Source of the DNA: Lachnospiraceae bacterium
Lineage (GTDB): Bacteria; Bacillota; Clostridia; Lachnospirales; Lachnospiraceae
Length of the DNA: 64,000 nt
Reading direction: 5' to 3'
Assembly (NCBI GenBank): GCA_029338735.1
Contig: JAQYAY010000027.1
Span: forward strand, 21,927 to 85,926
Shown: piece by piece, positions 37,904 through 47,362 of the stretch
How the letters are laid out: every line of letters begins with the position of its first letter
How positions within the stretch are numbered: position 1 is the first letter of the stretch
Notes under the pieces: generated by a model
Databases searched by the model: none
What the model was told of the DNA's origin: nothing
The model's input: only the letters and a program-made list of their open reading frames with translations
Made by a program: the position numbers and the translations under genes

Positions 37904-37949
37904 CAATATGTCTAAAAATATATGGGCTGAGCTCATTGCCCATATCATA

Positions 37950-37963
37950 TGAGAACGTTCTCA
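37950..37963. promoter_or_regulatory. LacI-type operator O1 upstream of scrA
   Basis: Perfect palindrome TGAGAACGTTCTCA with the central CG step typical of LacI-family sites, about 15 bases downstream of the scrA -10 box. Confidence 0.88.
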
Positions 37964-37977
37964 CATTTCTTAAAAAG

Positions 37978-38007
37978 ATTATACTATGCTAATGAATCAT
38001 TTGTAAA
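37978..38007 (-). promoter_or_regulatory. sigma-A type promoter of scrAB
   Basis: TTTACA at 38002-38007 and TATAAT at 37978-37983 with an 18-base spacer on the minus strand. The operators follow immediately downstream. The transcript leader would be about 140 bases. Confidence 0.65.
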
Positions 38008-38035
38008 TTGGAAGAAACTGACAAAATTTGAATGC

Positions 38036-38140
38036 TCATTTTGTGCAAAATAAACAAAGGACTTTACGATCCATTAGAAACACACTAAAATAGTACCGCT
38101 TGATCAGCTCCTCCTCATCATCAGCCAGAAGTATTCTCAT
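38036..38140 (-). pseudogene. truncated response-regulator receiver fragment
   Basis: A 34-codon frame beginning MRILLADDEEELIKRY, the normal start of a two-component receiver domain with its paired acidic residues. It then runs into unrelated sequence and stops. The ATG overlaps the stop of the upstream glycosyltransferase gene (ATGA). The rest of the receiver, including the phospho-accepting Asp, is absent. Confidence 0.6.
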
Positions 38141-39630
38141 ATCTTTTCACACAGCCTCTCGAATTTATCAGCTCTTCTATCCCAGGTGTGCTCTTCTGCC
38201 GCTTTCTTCATGCCATTGTATGCGATCTCAAGAGTCCTGTCCTGATCAGACAGCAGTTCATTAATACGCGCAGGGATGGCGGCGATATCCTCATCAGTCA
38301 GGCGGAAGGTCGCTATATTTTCACCATCAGTAAATGCTTCATCAATGTACTCGGTCCCCTCGGTAAAGCACAGCGCCCCGCCCAGCATGATATCCGCAAC
38401 CCGCTCCGTGAACCCGGCCTTGTGCCCGGTCATCACATTAAGTGAGATAAGGGACTGTCTGTAAATCTGTTCCACATCATTGTAATCCACGCCAGGGTGA
38501 ATGTGGAGATTCGGATATTTTTCAAAAATGCGAAAGGAATCACTGAACACATTAAGCTCAATACCAGCATCCAGAATAGCCAGGATCACCTTTTTACGGA
38601 GATGCTGCACGACATCCCTGCCAAGGAATGCCCACGACTTGCAGAACCGCACGAATTCTTCATCTGAGAAGGAATCATCCCTGCCGAAGTACCGCCTCAT
38701 CACATCCGGATCCGAGAGCAGGTCGCGAAGCACAACATCCTGAGGCCTCCTGACGTCCTGTATCATTTTCTGCACATAAATGCAGGCAAGCGGATACAGC
38801 GCTGGCTGCTGCTTACGGATCACAGACAGATCCTCATCCAGACTGTCAGTGCAGGTCCCCATGAAAGAGACAGGATAGGTGATCAGTGACTGCTTCGCGT
38901 TCCTGAACTCAGCAAATGACATGTCGCACAGATCAGTCTTCTCGCCGGCAGGCGGGAAGAACACCGCCCGATGATGCAGATATTTATCAATGTAAGCGGC
39001 ATAATATCTGTCCACACACAGGAACTCCACCTGCTGCGGCATCCCGGCAAAAGTATCCCCATACCAGCACGGATGGTCAAAAACCATATCATACACCGGC
39101 GCATCGATCAGATCATACAGATATCTGCCGTCACTCAGCCTCAGACCGAAGGACATATTCTGAAATCCGATAATCCCCCTGAAAGTCCTGCCCACAAGCG
39201 AATTTACGAAATCTGGCGTGATCTCATCCTTTCCAGCGTAGACGACCTCATACCCTGCTCTCTTCAGTGCCTCCCCGAACTGATATGCAAATGCCTGCAG
39301 CGCCCCGAAACACGTCCCATCCGGCACATATATCAGATACGGCGCCACTCTCCTCCTGAACTCATGAAACTTCTCCCCCTGTCCCGACAGCATCTCCTGC
39401 AGGAACGGCATCCTGCCATCGATATCATCACCAAGGACAGCAAGAACGGTCTCGTCCAGCCAGCCAGAAGATACAAGCTCATCCCTGAGCCAGGAGATCA
39501 GGAAGCAGGAGGATTGCCAGGTGAATGTGGCAGGAGCTGAAGCATAGCGGGTGTCAGACTCGAGCTGGCGGATAGCATCAGCCTGTGCTTCGGTCAATTG
39601 AATTGATGAAAAAAGATCATATAAATTCAT
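38137..39630 (-). CDS. glycosyltransferase, DUF3880/CgeB-like
   Basis: A 497-residue protein. An N-terminal helical region is followed by a GT-B-like part (GYEVVYAGKDEITPDF, YLIYVPDGTCFGALQAFAY) and a C-terminal glycosyltransferase region with FSDSFRIFEKYPNLHIHPGV and AGFTERVADIMLGGALC. It belongs to the same broad group as the protein at 21506 but is longer. The family is often found in flagellin or surface glycan clusters of Lachnospiraceae. It lies next to a decayed ATPase gene and is the last intact gene before the low-GC island. Confidence 0.75.
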   Translation of the reverse strand: MNLYDLFSSIQLTEAQADAIRQLESDTRYASAPATFTWQSSCFLISWLRDELVSSGWLDETVLAVLGDDIDGRMPFLQEMLSGQGEKFHEFRRRVAPYLIYVPDGTCFGALQAFAYQFGEALKRAGYEVVYAGKDEITPDFVNSLVGRTFRGIIGFQNMSFGLRLSDGRYLYDLIDAPVYDMVFDHPCWYGDTFAGMPQQVEFLCVDRYYAAYIDKYLHHRAVFFPPAGEKTDLCDMSFAEFRNAKQSLITYPVSFMGTCTDSLDEDLSVIRKQQPALYPLACIYVQKMIQDVRRPQDVVLRDLLSDPDVMRRYFGRDDSFSDEEFVRFCKSWAFLGRDVVQHLRKKVILAILDAGIELNVFSDSFRIFEKYPNLHIHPGVDYNDVEQIYRQSLISLNVMTGHKAGFTERVADIMLGGALCFTEGTEYIDEAFTDGENIATFRLTDEDIAAIPARINELLSDQDRTLEIAYNGMKKAAEEHTWDRRADKFERLCEKI

Positions 39631-39642
39631 GCTTTTTCAATA

Positions 39643-40450
39643 CTACAGGTGTCCATTCATCACCCTTTGTAGAGGAACGGAATACCTCCAGCACTTCCTT
39701 ATTAGGAATGAATACTTCACCATAATTTCCCTTCTCACGTTCCTCCAGTTATGATGGAACAAATCAACCTTCACACTACCACCGTCCATCAATAAAGCTA
39801 TAGTATCTTTAAGTACATCAAAATCCTTCACAATATAATTTTCAAGAGCTTCATAGCTTTCTGAATTGTTCCAGTAATTATCTATGATTCCATAATGCAG
39901 AGCCCTCGTCACTGAAAACGGACTATATATTGAATATCTCTTTGCTTCCGGAGCCTTACCGGTCTGTATAAAAATCTTGTGATCGGGATCAGGCGGTATC
40001 GCCTACGTAACTATATACCAGATCATCTGAATCTCCTCCTGATTCCGGATAGGCCTCATCCAGATCTGCAAGCACGCGTGATGAAAGTTTCTTTAATCCT
40101 TCTGCGACAGATCTGTCTTCCTTTATGAACTCTGTCATATCCAGTCTGATCACATCAAATCCGCCCAGGAATCTATCCCAGCCAGCATGCTCTGCCAGCT
40201 TGCGTTCAGTAAACAGCTCCTTACTATCCGCACTTCTGTCATAATATGCACTCACAACACTGGTTGCCATAGTCTTTCCAAAAGGTCTCGGACGTGACAC
40301 GCACACGTCGTTCTGTTCTGTATTAACCAGAGAATTCAGATACAGAATCATTTCGGTCTTGTCGACATATATTTCAGAATTAACGGCTTTCTCAAACGCT
40401 GCCTTTCCATGATTCAGATAAATACCCATCTGCTCACCTACCTTCGTCAA
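39643..40450 (-). pseudogene. decayed AAA-ATPase-like / PD-(D/E)XK gene
   Basis: Two pieces of one ancestral gene of the AAA-ATPase_like family common in Clostridia and Bacteroidetes. Piece one (39989-40450) has the N-terminal signature IYVDKTEMILYLNSLVNTEQ and a Walker A of the family form (RPRPFGKTM). Piece two (39643-39912) carries KIFIQTGKAPEAKRYS and SVTRALHYGIIDNYWN, then a frameshift; the correct end (EVFIPNKEVLEVFRSS) continues in another frame. The middle of the gene is deleted. A full gene would be about 550 codons. Confidence 0.82.
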
Positions 40451-40539
40451 CCAAATACTGTATGAATTATATGTAAGCCGTGAATAGAGGTCAAGACAGA
40501 AAAATGTGCTGTAAGAATAGACGTTCTGTTTAATGGTTC

Positions 40540-40573
40540 AAAAAATCCCGCCAGGAAACGGGTTCCTGACGGG
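40540..40573 (-). terminator. Rho-independent terminator at the left end of the island
   Basis: CCCGTCAGGAA pairs with TTCCTGGCGGG around CCCGT and is followed by ATTTTTT on the minus strand. It closes the minus-strand transcripts of the island. The remaining sequence from 40451 to 40720 shows no reading frame; it is A+T-rich, with a TACAATATATTGTA palindrome near 40630. Confidence 0.85.
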
Positions 40574-40720
40574 TTGAAAATAATTCGGGAGTCTGACCAT
40601 CCTTCTTTCCAGAAAATTTCTACGTAATCTATACAATATATTGTATCATTTAAAAAGAAAAATCAATAAATATATATTTTATTATTAGTAATAATTATGG
40701 TTCATAACTCCCACAATATT

Positions 40721-41155
40721 TCAGTCTTGATCTATTTTTTCAAAGCTACCATCTTCATATTGTCTAACAGGCTTGTCATATTTTCTTTTGACAATCATCC
40801 TAATTATGCATCTCGAAAGAAGCATTGAAATAAATGTAGTTCCAATCACAGCAATAAATATAATCCATTTATTTCCTGCTGTATCACCGAATATTCCCAA
40901 AGCATATCCAATAACGATAAAAGCAAAAGCCACAATATTTTTGTATAATAATTCAGCATGCCTCTGTAAATCTTTTTGGTCTAGATCCGTATATTTGCCA
41001 TTGTCATCCATAATCCACATGGGAATTCCATAATTTTCGTGAACAGTATTGTATCGAATCTTTTTATCAACGTCTTTCCCTAAAAACTCCAGCAAAATTA
41101 ATGCTCCACTCACTTGAAAGGCAATCGAAAAAACATATATTATACTTGCAATCAT
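40721..41155 (-). CDS. membrane protein of unknown function, 144 residues
   Basis: No recognised family. There are three hydrophobic segments at about residues 1-24, 71-90 and 96-115. Between the first and second is a polar loop containing YGIPMWIMDDNGKYTDLD, and the C-terminus is basic then acidic. Its A+T-rich codons match the island. It is downstream of the glycan operon with a 148-base gap that shows nothing recognisable. Confidence 0.6.
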   Translation of the reverse strand: MIASIIYVFSIAFQVSGALILLEFLGKDVDKKIRYNTVHENYGIPMWIMDDNGKYTDLDQKDLQRHAELLYKNIVAFAFIVIGYALGIFGDTAGNKWIIFIAVIGTTFISMLLSRCIIRMIVKRKYDKPVRQYEDGSFEKIDQD

Positions 41156-41303
41156 TGAGATTTTCCCTTCTAGCTATTTGTTAAAAGTTTTTATAAAGCA
41201 TATACAGCATTACTCAATAAGAACTATAAACTTTTCTGTTATAAAGTGAACGTTGCCACCATATCTTTTAAATTAACAAATGGCCCTTATAAGTCTTTAA
41301 GAA

Positions 41304-42560
41304 TCACAACTGTTCGGCTATTAACGATTTCACATCTATGTCTTCGGTCACTTCAATATTGGTAAATGAGTCAATGCTATACATATCAATTGCCTTCCAT
41401 CTTGTCCCCATATAGTAGTAATCCGGATATAATGCAATCTTTTTACAATTTACAGAACGAATGATATCACAAAGACCGCTACGCACACCTATGAATGTAC
41501 CAGCTTTCTCAAGAAGAGATTTCTTTTCACACAATCTCACCCTTATAGGCTCTGTTCCAGATAATGGTTTCTCATCGCCAGCTACATTTGTGTATAATTT
41601 CTTGCCCATGTTCTGTAATTCTTCAACAATACCTGCCCAGAACTTTTCATCCATAGTAGGAACTGACTTCGCATAAGGAGAAATGATAACCGTATTGTCT
41701 GCTTCTATGCTACTAAGATATGGATAATTATCCCAGTTTACTGGGATTTTCGGAATGGTATCCTTTGGCAGTCCAAATACTCCACATCTATATATTAAAT
41801 CAAGAGGTATGCACTTAGTATCAAGGATCTTCTGTAGCTTTACTACATATGGCCTGTCCTGATGTGCAATAAAGAATCTATACTCATCTGAGTATATCGC
41901 AGCCTGTATGGCAGCCTCAAGGTCATCCTGATTCAGGACCTCCGTGTATATCTCTTTGTCAAATAGTCTTACTACATCGATACCAGCATAGAACGACATT
42001 AACACACAAACATTATCTTTACTTATGTCTCTTTTCTTAAGGAAATACTCTAAGTACGACATGGTAAAATATACATCGCCAAGTGCTGGGAATGGACAGA
42101 ACACATAGAATAATCTGCCATACTTTTCATCAAGGCTCTTTATGATATCTATTCCATGCCCCAGTCTCATCCGCTTTCTTGCAACCGTCTCATCTGACAG
42201 ACTGTATTCTGAAAAAGAATTGTAGTCAATCATCCTGATAACAGGTCCATCAAATCCCAAAGTTCTCAGCTGTGATCTCATCGCTTCATAGAATCTGATA
42301 TCAATAAGGACAATTGCGTTCTCATGTCTACTGATCTCATTCGGCTTAAGAATCGGAATCCCCCGATACTCACTTCCCCATTTCATAGGATTATTATCAA
42401 AAATCCCATAAATATGATATCCTCTCTGCATAATAAGATCTGCCATATCATCAGTCAGTGGACAGTGCCCAAAAAGAAAAATTTCCTTGCCATCAAAGGC
42501 ATGCGTAGACTCAAGGCGACTCAAGTTCTCATTTACAGTATTCAACTGTATAAGGTTCAT
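41304..42560 (-). CDS. Rossmann-like domain fused to a GT9-like (heptosyltransferase-type) domain
   Basis: A 418-residue protein. The first 125 residues are a PglD-N-like nucleotide-binding domain (FLFGHCPLTDD, GIFDNNPMKWG). The C-terminal 270 residues look like a GT9 heptosyltransferase-type enzyme (FYVFCPFPALGDVYFT, then IISPYAKSVP and GVRSGLCDIIRS). It probably transfers a sugar in glycan assembly. The same N-terminal domain type recurs in the GT2 and radical SAM proteins of this island. Its start overlaps the HAD gene by 4 bases. Confidence 0.7.
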   Translation of the reverse strand: MNLIQLNTVNENLSRLESTHAFDGKEIFLFGHCPLTDDMADLIMQRGYHIYGIFDNNPMKWGSEYRGIPILKPNEISRHENAIVLIDIRFYEAMRSQLRTLGFDGPVIRMIDYNSFSEYSLSDETVARKRMRLGHGIDIIKSLDEKYGRLFYVFCPFPALGDVYFTMSYLEYFLKKRDISKDNVCVLMSFYAGIDVVRLFDKEIYTEVLNQDDLEAAIQAAIYSDEYRFFIAHQDRPYVVKLQKILDTKCIPLDLIYRCGVFGLPKDTIPKIPVNWDNYPYLSSIEADNTVIISPYAKSVPTMDEKFWAGIVEELQNMGKKLYTNVAGDEKPLSGTEPIRVRLCEKKSLLEKAGTFIGVRSGLCDIIRSVNCKKIALYPDYYYMGTRWKAIDMYSIDSFTNIEVTEDIDVKSLIAEQL

Positions 42561-42916
42561 TTTATTCTCTCAATCCCAGGTAATGAGAATTCATCTCTAT
42601 CTATATTAATTGCTACCGACATATCAAGTCCTGATGGCTTTCTGTCATTGACCAGTATCCTTTCACCATAAGGCAGATTGAAAATAATCTCATCATATCT
42701 GATATCATTGGTTTTTAGGAAATCAATCGTCATCTCCCGATATTCATCTGTTCTTGAGGTAAGAAAAATGATATAATCCCCATCGGGAATCTGGTTCAGA
42801 TATTCTTTAACACCAGGAAGTAAGGTGTCATAACCATCTTTCTTATATCCATTATGCTTGAAGATAGTTCCATCAATATCAAACAGCCAGGTCTTGGGTA
42901 AAGTTGAAAGTGTCAT
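42557..42916 (-). CDS. HAD-superfamily phosphatase
   Basis: A 119-residue small HAD enzyme. Motif I is FDIDGTIF, motif II FLTSRTDE, and the C-terminal acidic motif is near LVNDRKPSG. The nucleophile and acid/base Asp residues are both present. In this operon it may remove a phosphate from a sugar intermediate made by the isomerase and kinase. The gene starts 4 bases after the end of the CDP-glycerol transferase-like gene. Confidence 0.82.
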   Translation of the reverse strand: MTLSTLPKTWLFDIDGTIFKHNGYKKDGYDTLLPGVKEYLNQIPDGDYIIFLTSRTDEYREMTIDFLKTNDIRYDEIIFNLPYGERILVNDRKPSGLDMSVAINIDRDEFSLPGIERIK

Positions 42917-42920
42917 CGAC

Positions 42921-45506
42921 TTACAGCTCCATCTTCTTCATAAGGAAATCACATACCTTCTGTCCACATGTACCATCAAGATTTACTGATACATTCTTGA
43001 ATGAATCCAATTCCTTCTGTTTGTCAAAAGGCGCACCATATACCTTTCCAGATATAAATGATGATAGTGAATTAATGGCGTCTTCCTGAAGGCCATACTG
43101 AGTCCACCATGGGGCAGTTACACAGAATCCATTGGCATGTGCCCTGACTTCATCAGCATCAAACTCTACAGGAATTTCTTTTACAATCTTACATTCCGTC
43201 TCATTTAGTTCAATCTCATAAAATCTTCTTTGAGTACCAGATATCCAATAATTCTTGTCGTTATAAACAGCAAATGAACCTTTATAGCCTCCGGTAAAAT
43301 ACCTACTATGTGGTTGCCAATCTATCGAAAGCGGAAATTTATACTCCTTAGACTTACCAGTTACAGTATTAAGTTTTATAAACTTATTACCCCTGTAAGG
43401 TGCTATATATAAAATCCCTTTATCCATTATCATTGATGAAAAAGGAAATATGTTGTCATGTTCCTCTTCATGATCCTGCTCAGAACAAAAAAAGCCTTCA
43501 CAATGAATATCGTAATACTTAACTTTCCCAGTGTTTGGATAAAATCTTCTCAATCTTGTGCCTTTATAAGGGAGTACTATGAGACTTTCATGCTCACAGT
43601 ATTCAACATTATCTAATTGTGGAATGTACGCAAATCCTACGCATCCATTTTCCGAATCTTCTCCAATTGAAATCACCTTGTGTTCTAGTGTTTCTATGTT
43701 CACCAGAAGCACTTTGTTGCTTCCAGTTGAGCCAATATACAAATGATTATGGAATAGACAACATCCCCCAAATTTTCTATTAAAATTCTGATCCTCTGAA
43801 ATAAATATATTTCTCAAATCATCAGTGTATGTAACTTTCTCGGACTCCATATCCAGTCTGACAATATAATAATATTCATTAGGAATCAGAAATATATACT
43901 TATCACACACTACAGTTGTAACGAATTTATTAGCTTGATCCGTACAGTGTTTTAATTTTATATGTGTAAAAGTTCCGTCTTCAAAAACAGCTATATCCTC
44001 AGTGCGCAATGGAGTAAGATAATATTTTCTTCCATACTTACAACACAAGCTATACATCTGTGTCTTATAGTCTGATATTTTATTAACATAATGAAATCTT
44101 ATTGTATTCTGTAATGGATATTCACATTTAAATATTCTATTCCCTTCTGTTATGATGTAGCCATTCTGCCAATCAGCAAAAGGTATCTGAAACAAGCATG
44201 AATCTACATCTCGATCTATTGCTTTTGCAGTTATAATATCATTCAGAATAAACAATGGTTTTCCCATTACAACGAACAACGAAGTAATTGATGTACCACT
44301 ATCACCAATGAATGCATCACAAAATGCTGCTGATACTGATACATCAGGAGTTCTATCAATAATTCCTATATTTTCATTGATGAAACGTTCTTGTATTCTC
44401 AAGTAGCTATCATAAAATTCCGGTCTAAGTGCCTTGAATGTTTCTTCCGATAGTGGATGAGGTCTCCAAAACAGTATAACATTTTTCTCATGTAAAAAAA
44501 CATCAAAGACGTAATTCATCTTATCAAGGAATATTTGAGTATCCGCTAAAATTCCCGTTATGCTTGTATTAAAAAAATAAACTGTTTTTCCAGCACGTTT
44601 ATTTTGCCATTCCAAAGGAATCCTTGAATTAAATTTATCGGGATTAGTTATTCTTTCGTTATTAAGCCTTATAACCTTATCAAATTTTGGTGATCCCATT
44701 GGCAGGAATTTTGTCCTTGGAATAGATTTGTCATAGAATCCCATCTGATACTCGGACTGAGTAAGTATACAATCAGCATACAGATAACCTTTACACAAGC
44801 TCTGTCCCTTAGGTATCATGCCAACAGTAGAATAATACGGGCAGTATAGCAGACAATCCACATTTTTCTTTAATTCAAATGAATAGAATCGGGGATCGAC
44901 TGTTGTCACAAAATTCAGGTCATCATATGGATTGTGAATAAATGCAATATCTGGTTTTATTTTTGCCACATCAAAAGCTTCCCAATCCGTTACAGGTTCA
45001 TCCTTTGGGAATAAATCACTTTCGCAATGAATGTTATCTACCGTACCATCATTCTTTCTATTGTAGTACGGTATCGGGACTAAATATACGTTCACATCTT
45101 CGCGTTTTCTAAACGCAAGATAAATACTCTCCATCGAATCCCACATGGAAGCTTTATACGGAAAAAAAACAACTTCAAGAACTACCTGGATTTCCTCGTT
45201 AATACTATTTCTAATATTAATTAGATCAGTATCAATGCTGATTCCATTCATTCCCCTACTAAGCTGATATAAATCTTCGCAATACTTTTCAAGCAGTCTG
45301 ACACTCCCTGTACCATTTCCTTCTGATTTCTCTATAGCATTACCTATTGAAACGGCGCTTTCCTGACAAGCTGTAAGAACCTCAATGCATCTTTGCATAT
45401 CATTATCTTTTTTATATTTCTTATATTCTTTATGAGCTTCACCAATAGTATCTAGAAGCTCAAGAATTGTCTTTTTTTCAGTTCTACGCATTTTGTCTTT
45501 CCTCAA
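42921..45506 (-). CDS. CDP-glycerol glycerophosphotransferase-like protein with long C-terminal half
   Basis: An 861-residue protein. Residues about 110-450 are a TagF-like domain, seen in FLPMGSPKFD, ILFWRPHPLSEE and IGDSGTSITSL, which in the family transfers polyol phosphate from CDP-polyols. The last 400 residues have repeated short beta-type blocks with aromatic turns (for example HNHLYIGSTGSNKV, GILYIAPYRGNKF, GSFAVYNDKNYWI) and resemble a beta-propeller. I know no standard enzyme with this combination. It is translationally coupled to the upstream 118-residue gene by an ATGA overlap. Confidence 0.72.
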   Translation of the reverse strand: MRKDKMRRTEKKTILELLDTIGEAHKEYKKYKKDNDMQRCIEVLTACQESAVSIGNAIEKSEGNGTGSVRLLEKYCEDLYQLSRGMNGISIDTDLINIRNSINEEIQVVLEVVFFPYKASMWDSMESIYLAFRKREDVNVYLVPIPYYNRKNDGTVDNIHCESDLFPKDEPVTDWEAFDVAKIKPDIAFIHNPYDDLNFVTTVDPRFYSFELKKNVDCLLYCPYYSTVGMIPKGQSLCKGYLYADCILTQSEYQMGFYDKSIPRTKFLPMGSPKFDKVIRLNNERITNPDKFNSRIPLEWQNKRAGKTVYFFNTSITGILADTQIFLDKMNYVFDVFLHEKNVILFWRPHPLSEETFKALRPEFYDSYLRIQERFINENIGIIDRTPDVSVSAAFCDAFIGDSGTSITSLFVVMGKPLFILNDIITAKAIDRDVDSCLFQIPFADWQNGYIITEGNRIFKCEYPLQNTIRFHYVNKISDYKTQMYSLCCKYGRKYYLTPLRTEDIAVFEDGTFTHIKLKHCTDQANKFVTTVVCDKYIFLIPNEYYYIVRLDMESEKVTYTDDLRNIFISEDQNFNRKFGGCCLFHNHLYIGSTGSNKVLLVNIETLEHKVISIGEDSENGCVGFAYIPQLDNVEYCEHESLIVLPYKGTRLRRFYPNTGKVKYYDIHCEGFFCSEQDHEEEHDNIFPFSSMIMDKGILYIAPYRGNKFIKLNTVTGKSKEYKFPLSIDWQPHSRYFTGGYKGSFAVYNDKNYWISGTQRRFYEIELNETECKIVKEIPVEFDADEVRAHANGFCVTAPWWTQYGLQEDAINSLSSFISGKVYGAPFDKQKELDSFKNVSVNLDGTCGQKVCDFLMKKMEL

Positions 45507-45859
45507 ATAAATATAGCTCTTACAGCTTCAATAGGCGTAATAATATTTATGTCAATATAATTCTTTAGAATACCAAATTTCTCCGTACTTTCTATCAAAC
45601 AAAACTTATCAGAAAATTCATAAGTATAATATAAAGATCGTATAATACTATATTCTTCTTGTGAAACCAATTTTACTGAAGTTAACCGTTCATATTTCGA
45701 TTCCGTTGTCATTATCATAATATTATCAAATATTTCTTTCGGTAGTCGATTTGTATAATGAATTATCAACTCCATACATTCTGCAGAGATTAGAAATATT
45801 TTATTATAGTTCTTCAGATTATCATCAAGTTTCTGTCTATAGAAGTGTTCAGAATTCAT
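45503..45859 (-). CDS. hypothetical protein, 118 residues
   Basis: Not recognised. The sequence reads as alternating helix and strand (KIFLISAECMELIIHY, DNIMIMTTESKYERL, EAVRAIFI) and may be a small Rossmann-like domain. It overlaps both neighbours by 4 bases, so it is part of the coupled chain from the nucleotidyltransferase-kinase to the glycerophosphotransferase-like gene. It may be a partner or a former domain of one of them. Confidence 0.62.
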   Translation of the reverse strand: MNSEHFYRQKLDDNLKNYNKIFLISAECMELIIHYTNRLPKEIFDNIMIMTTESKYERLTSVKLVSQEEYSIIRSLYYTYEFSDKFCLIESTEKFGILKNYIDINIITPIEAVRAIFI

Positions 45860-47361
45860 AGCACCTCTTCCAAGTAATACAGTCCATTATAAAAAGCCCC
45901 ACATATTGAATCATAATCCTGCCATGCATAAGTCGTAAGTGACAGCCATATCACAGCATGTAGCAATTTAATTTCATATTGATCTGCTCCTGTCAGTTCG
46001 AAGAAATCATCTTCCATATCTTCCCAGCCATTCGATTCTATATCTAACTGCACATCATTCTCATTTATATGCAGTCTGAATTTCTTCAAGTTGAAAGTAT
46101 CATAATTTCCAACAATCGAGTAGTACAGCTTCGCCCAGTCATACCTCACATCACCGTATAGCTCAGTGTATCCGAAATAACCTCGTGGATCAATAAGTAC
46201 CGGATCGCCACTATCACGAATCATCAAATTGGAAAATGTACAGTCCCCGTGGATGAAATTGAAAGTATCACAATGTAGCTGCTGAAGTCTGTTTTCCAGC
46301 TTTATCTTGTAGTAGAATATATTCCTACATCGTCTGCCATTAATAATTACATATTCATCATGAGCAAAAGGCACGAGATCGTGCAGCTTCGATAGACGCT
46401 TTATCGTCTTGCCATAATAAGCTTCATACATGGAGAAACTATCAGCCGGTATATGTGACGAATCATGCAGATTCCTTAATGCTCTGATCAGCTTTTCGAG
46501 CACCTTCCTCTTCTCATCGTGAGACAGATGCACATCATATATATTCTGTCCATGAATGCGCTCCATCCTGAGAGGATGCAAGCCATATATCTCTGGTAGT
46601 ACATGGCATCTGAGCTCACGCGCCTTTTCATACCAGGCGCATTCTCTCCTAGCCAGATCTTCGCCCTGCGCATCTACAGGTTCCTTGATGACAACATCAC
46701 CGTCTATAGTCATCTTATTGAACGGACGTGTCTTGTCAGTACCAAGCTTCTCATATTCCTCTAACAGACCGAATTCACAAGTACCCGCTAATCCGGTCTC
46801 TTCAAAAGAAATATCCTGTTCTGACAGCCATCTGACGAGCTCTCCTGATTCAGGAATTCCTTCGATCTGACTTTTATCCTTAAATAAAAAAAGACCTGCA
46901 ACCCCATGGTCAGCAGATCTCTCTTCTTTGAATGTGCCTTCCTCATATGACCAACGGCATGGAAACGTCTGTGAAATCCCTATGTAATTATTATCAGGTA
47001 TCTTTTCTGCTTCGTATTCATCCGGAAAATGATACTGCTCCGGCAATACCAGATCAGACCAGATCAGTGCGAATGCCTCATTATCAGGAATGAGCTTCAC
47101 AGCCTGACCTACTCCGCCACAGGTTCCTGTACCAGATGAATCCACCACCTGATACTTCACATCCGTAAAGCTCTCGAGATACTCATGCATCACCTCGCGC
47201 TTGTAGTCAGCGATTATAATATACTCAGCCTCAGGATATTTCCTGAATAAATGAAAAAGCATTGGCAGGTTGTGCACAGGTACCAATGCCTTAGGCTTGT
47301 TTTCTGTAAGATATTTTAGCCGGGTTCCCTTGCCGCCAGCCTGAACGATAATATATTTCAC
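45856..47361 (-). CDS. sugar-phosphate nucleotidyltransferase fused to a phosphotransferase/kinase
   Basis: A 501-residue bifunctional protein. The N-terminal domain (1-225) is a nucleotidyltransferase with QAGGKGTRLKYLTENKPKAL and the metal Asp in LIWSDLVLP. The C-terminal domain (about 230-500) is an APH/choline-kinase-type phosphotransferase with the Brenner-type motif FIHGDCTFSNLM and the metal motif VLIDPRGYFG. It would phosphorylate a sugar or polyol and activate it as an NDP derivative. It follows the SIS isomerase after 1 base, so the two probably act consecutively. Confidence 0.8.
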   Translation of the reverse strand: MKYIIVQAGGKGTRLKYLTENKPKALVPVHNLPMLFHLFRKYPEAEYIIIADYKREVMHEYLESFTDVKYQVVDSSGTGTCGGVGQAVKLIPDNEAFALIWSDLVLPEQYHFPDEYEAEKIPDNNYIGISQTFPCRWSYEEGTFKEERSADHGVAGLFLFKDKSQIEGIPESGELVRWLSEQDISFEETGLAGTCEFGLLEEYEKLGTDKTRPFNKMTIDGDVVIKEPVDAQGEDLARRECAWYEKARELRCHVLPEIYGLHPLRMERIHGQNIYDVHLSHDEKRKVLEKLIRALRNLHDSSHIPADSFSMYEAYYGKTIKRLSKLHDLVPFAHDEYVIINGRRCRNIFYYKIKLENRLQQLHCDTFNFIHGDCTFSNLMIRDSGDPVLIDPRGYFGYTELYGDVRYDWAKLYYSIVGNYDTFNLKKFRLHINENDVQLDIESNGWEDMEDDFFELTGADQYEIKLLHAVIWLSLTTYAWQDYDSICGAFYNGLYYLEEVL

Positions 47362-47362
47362 G

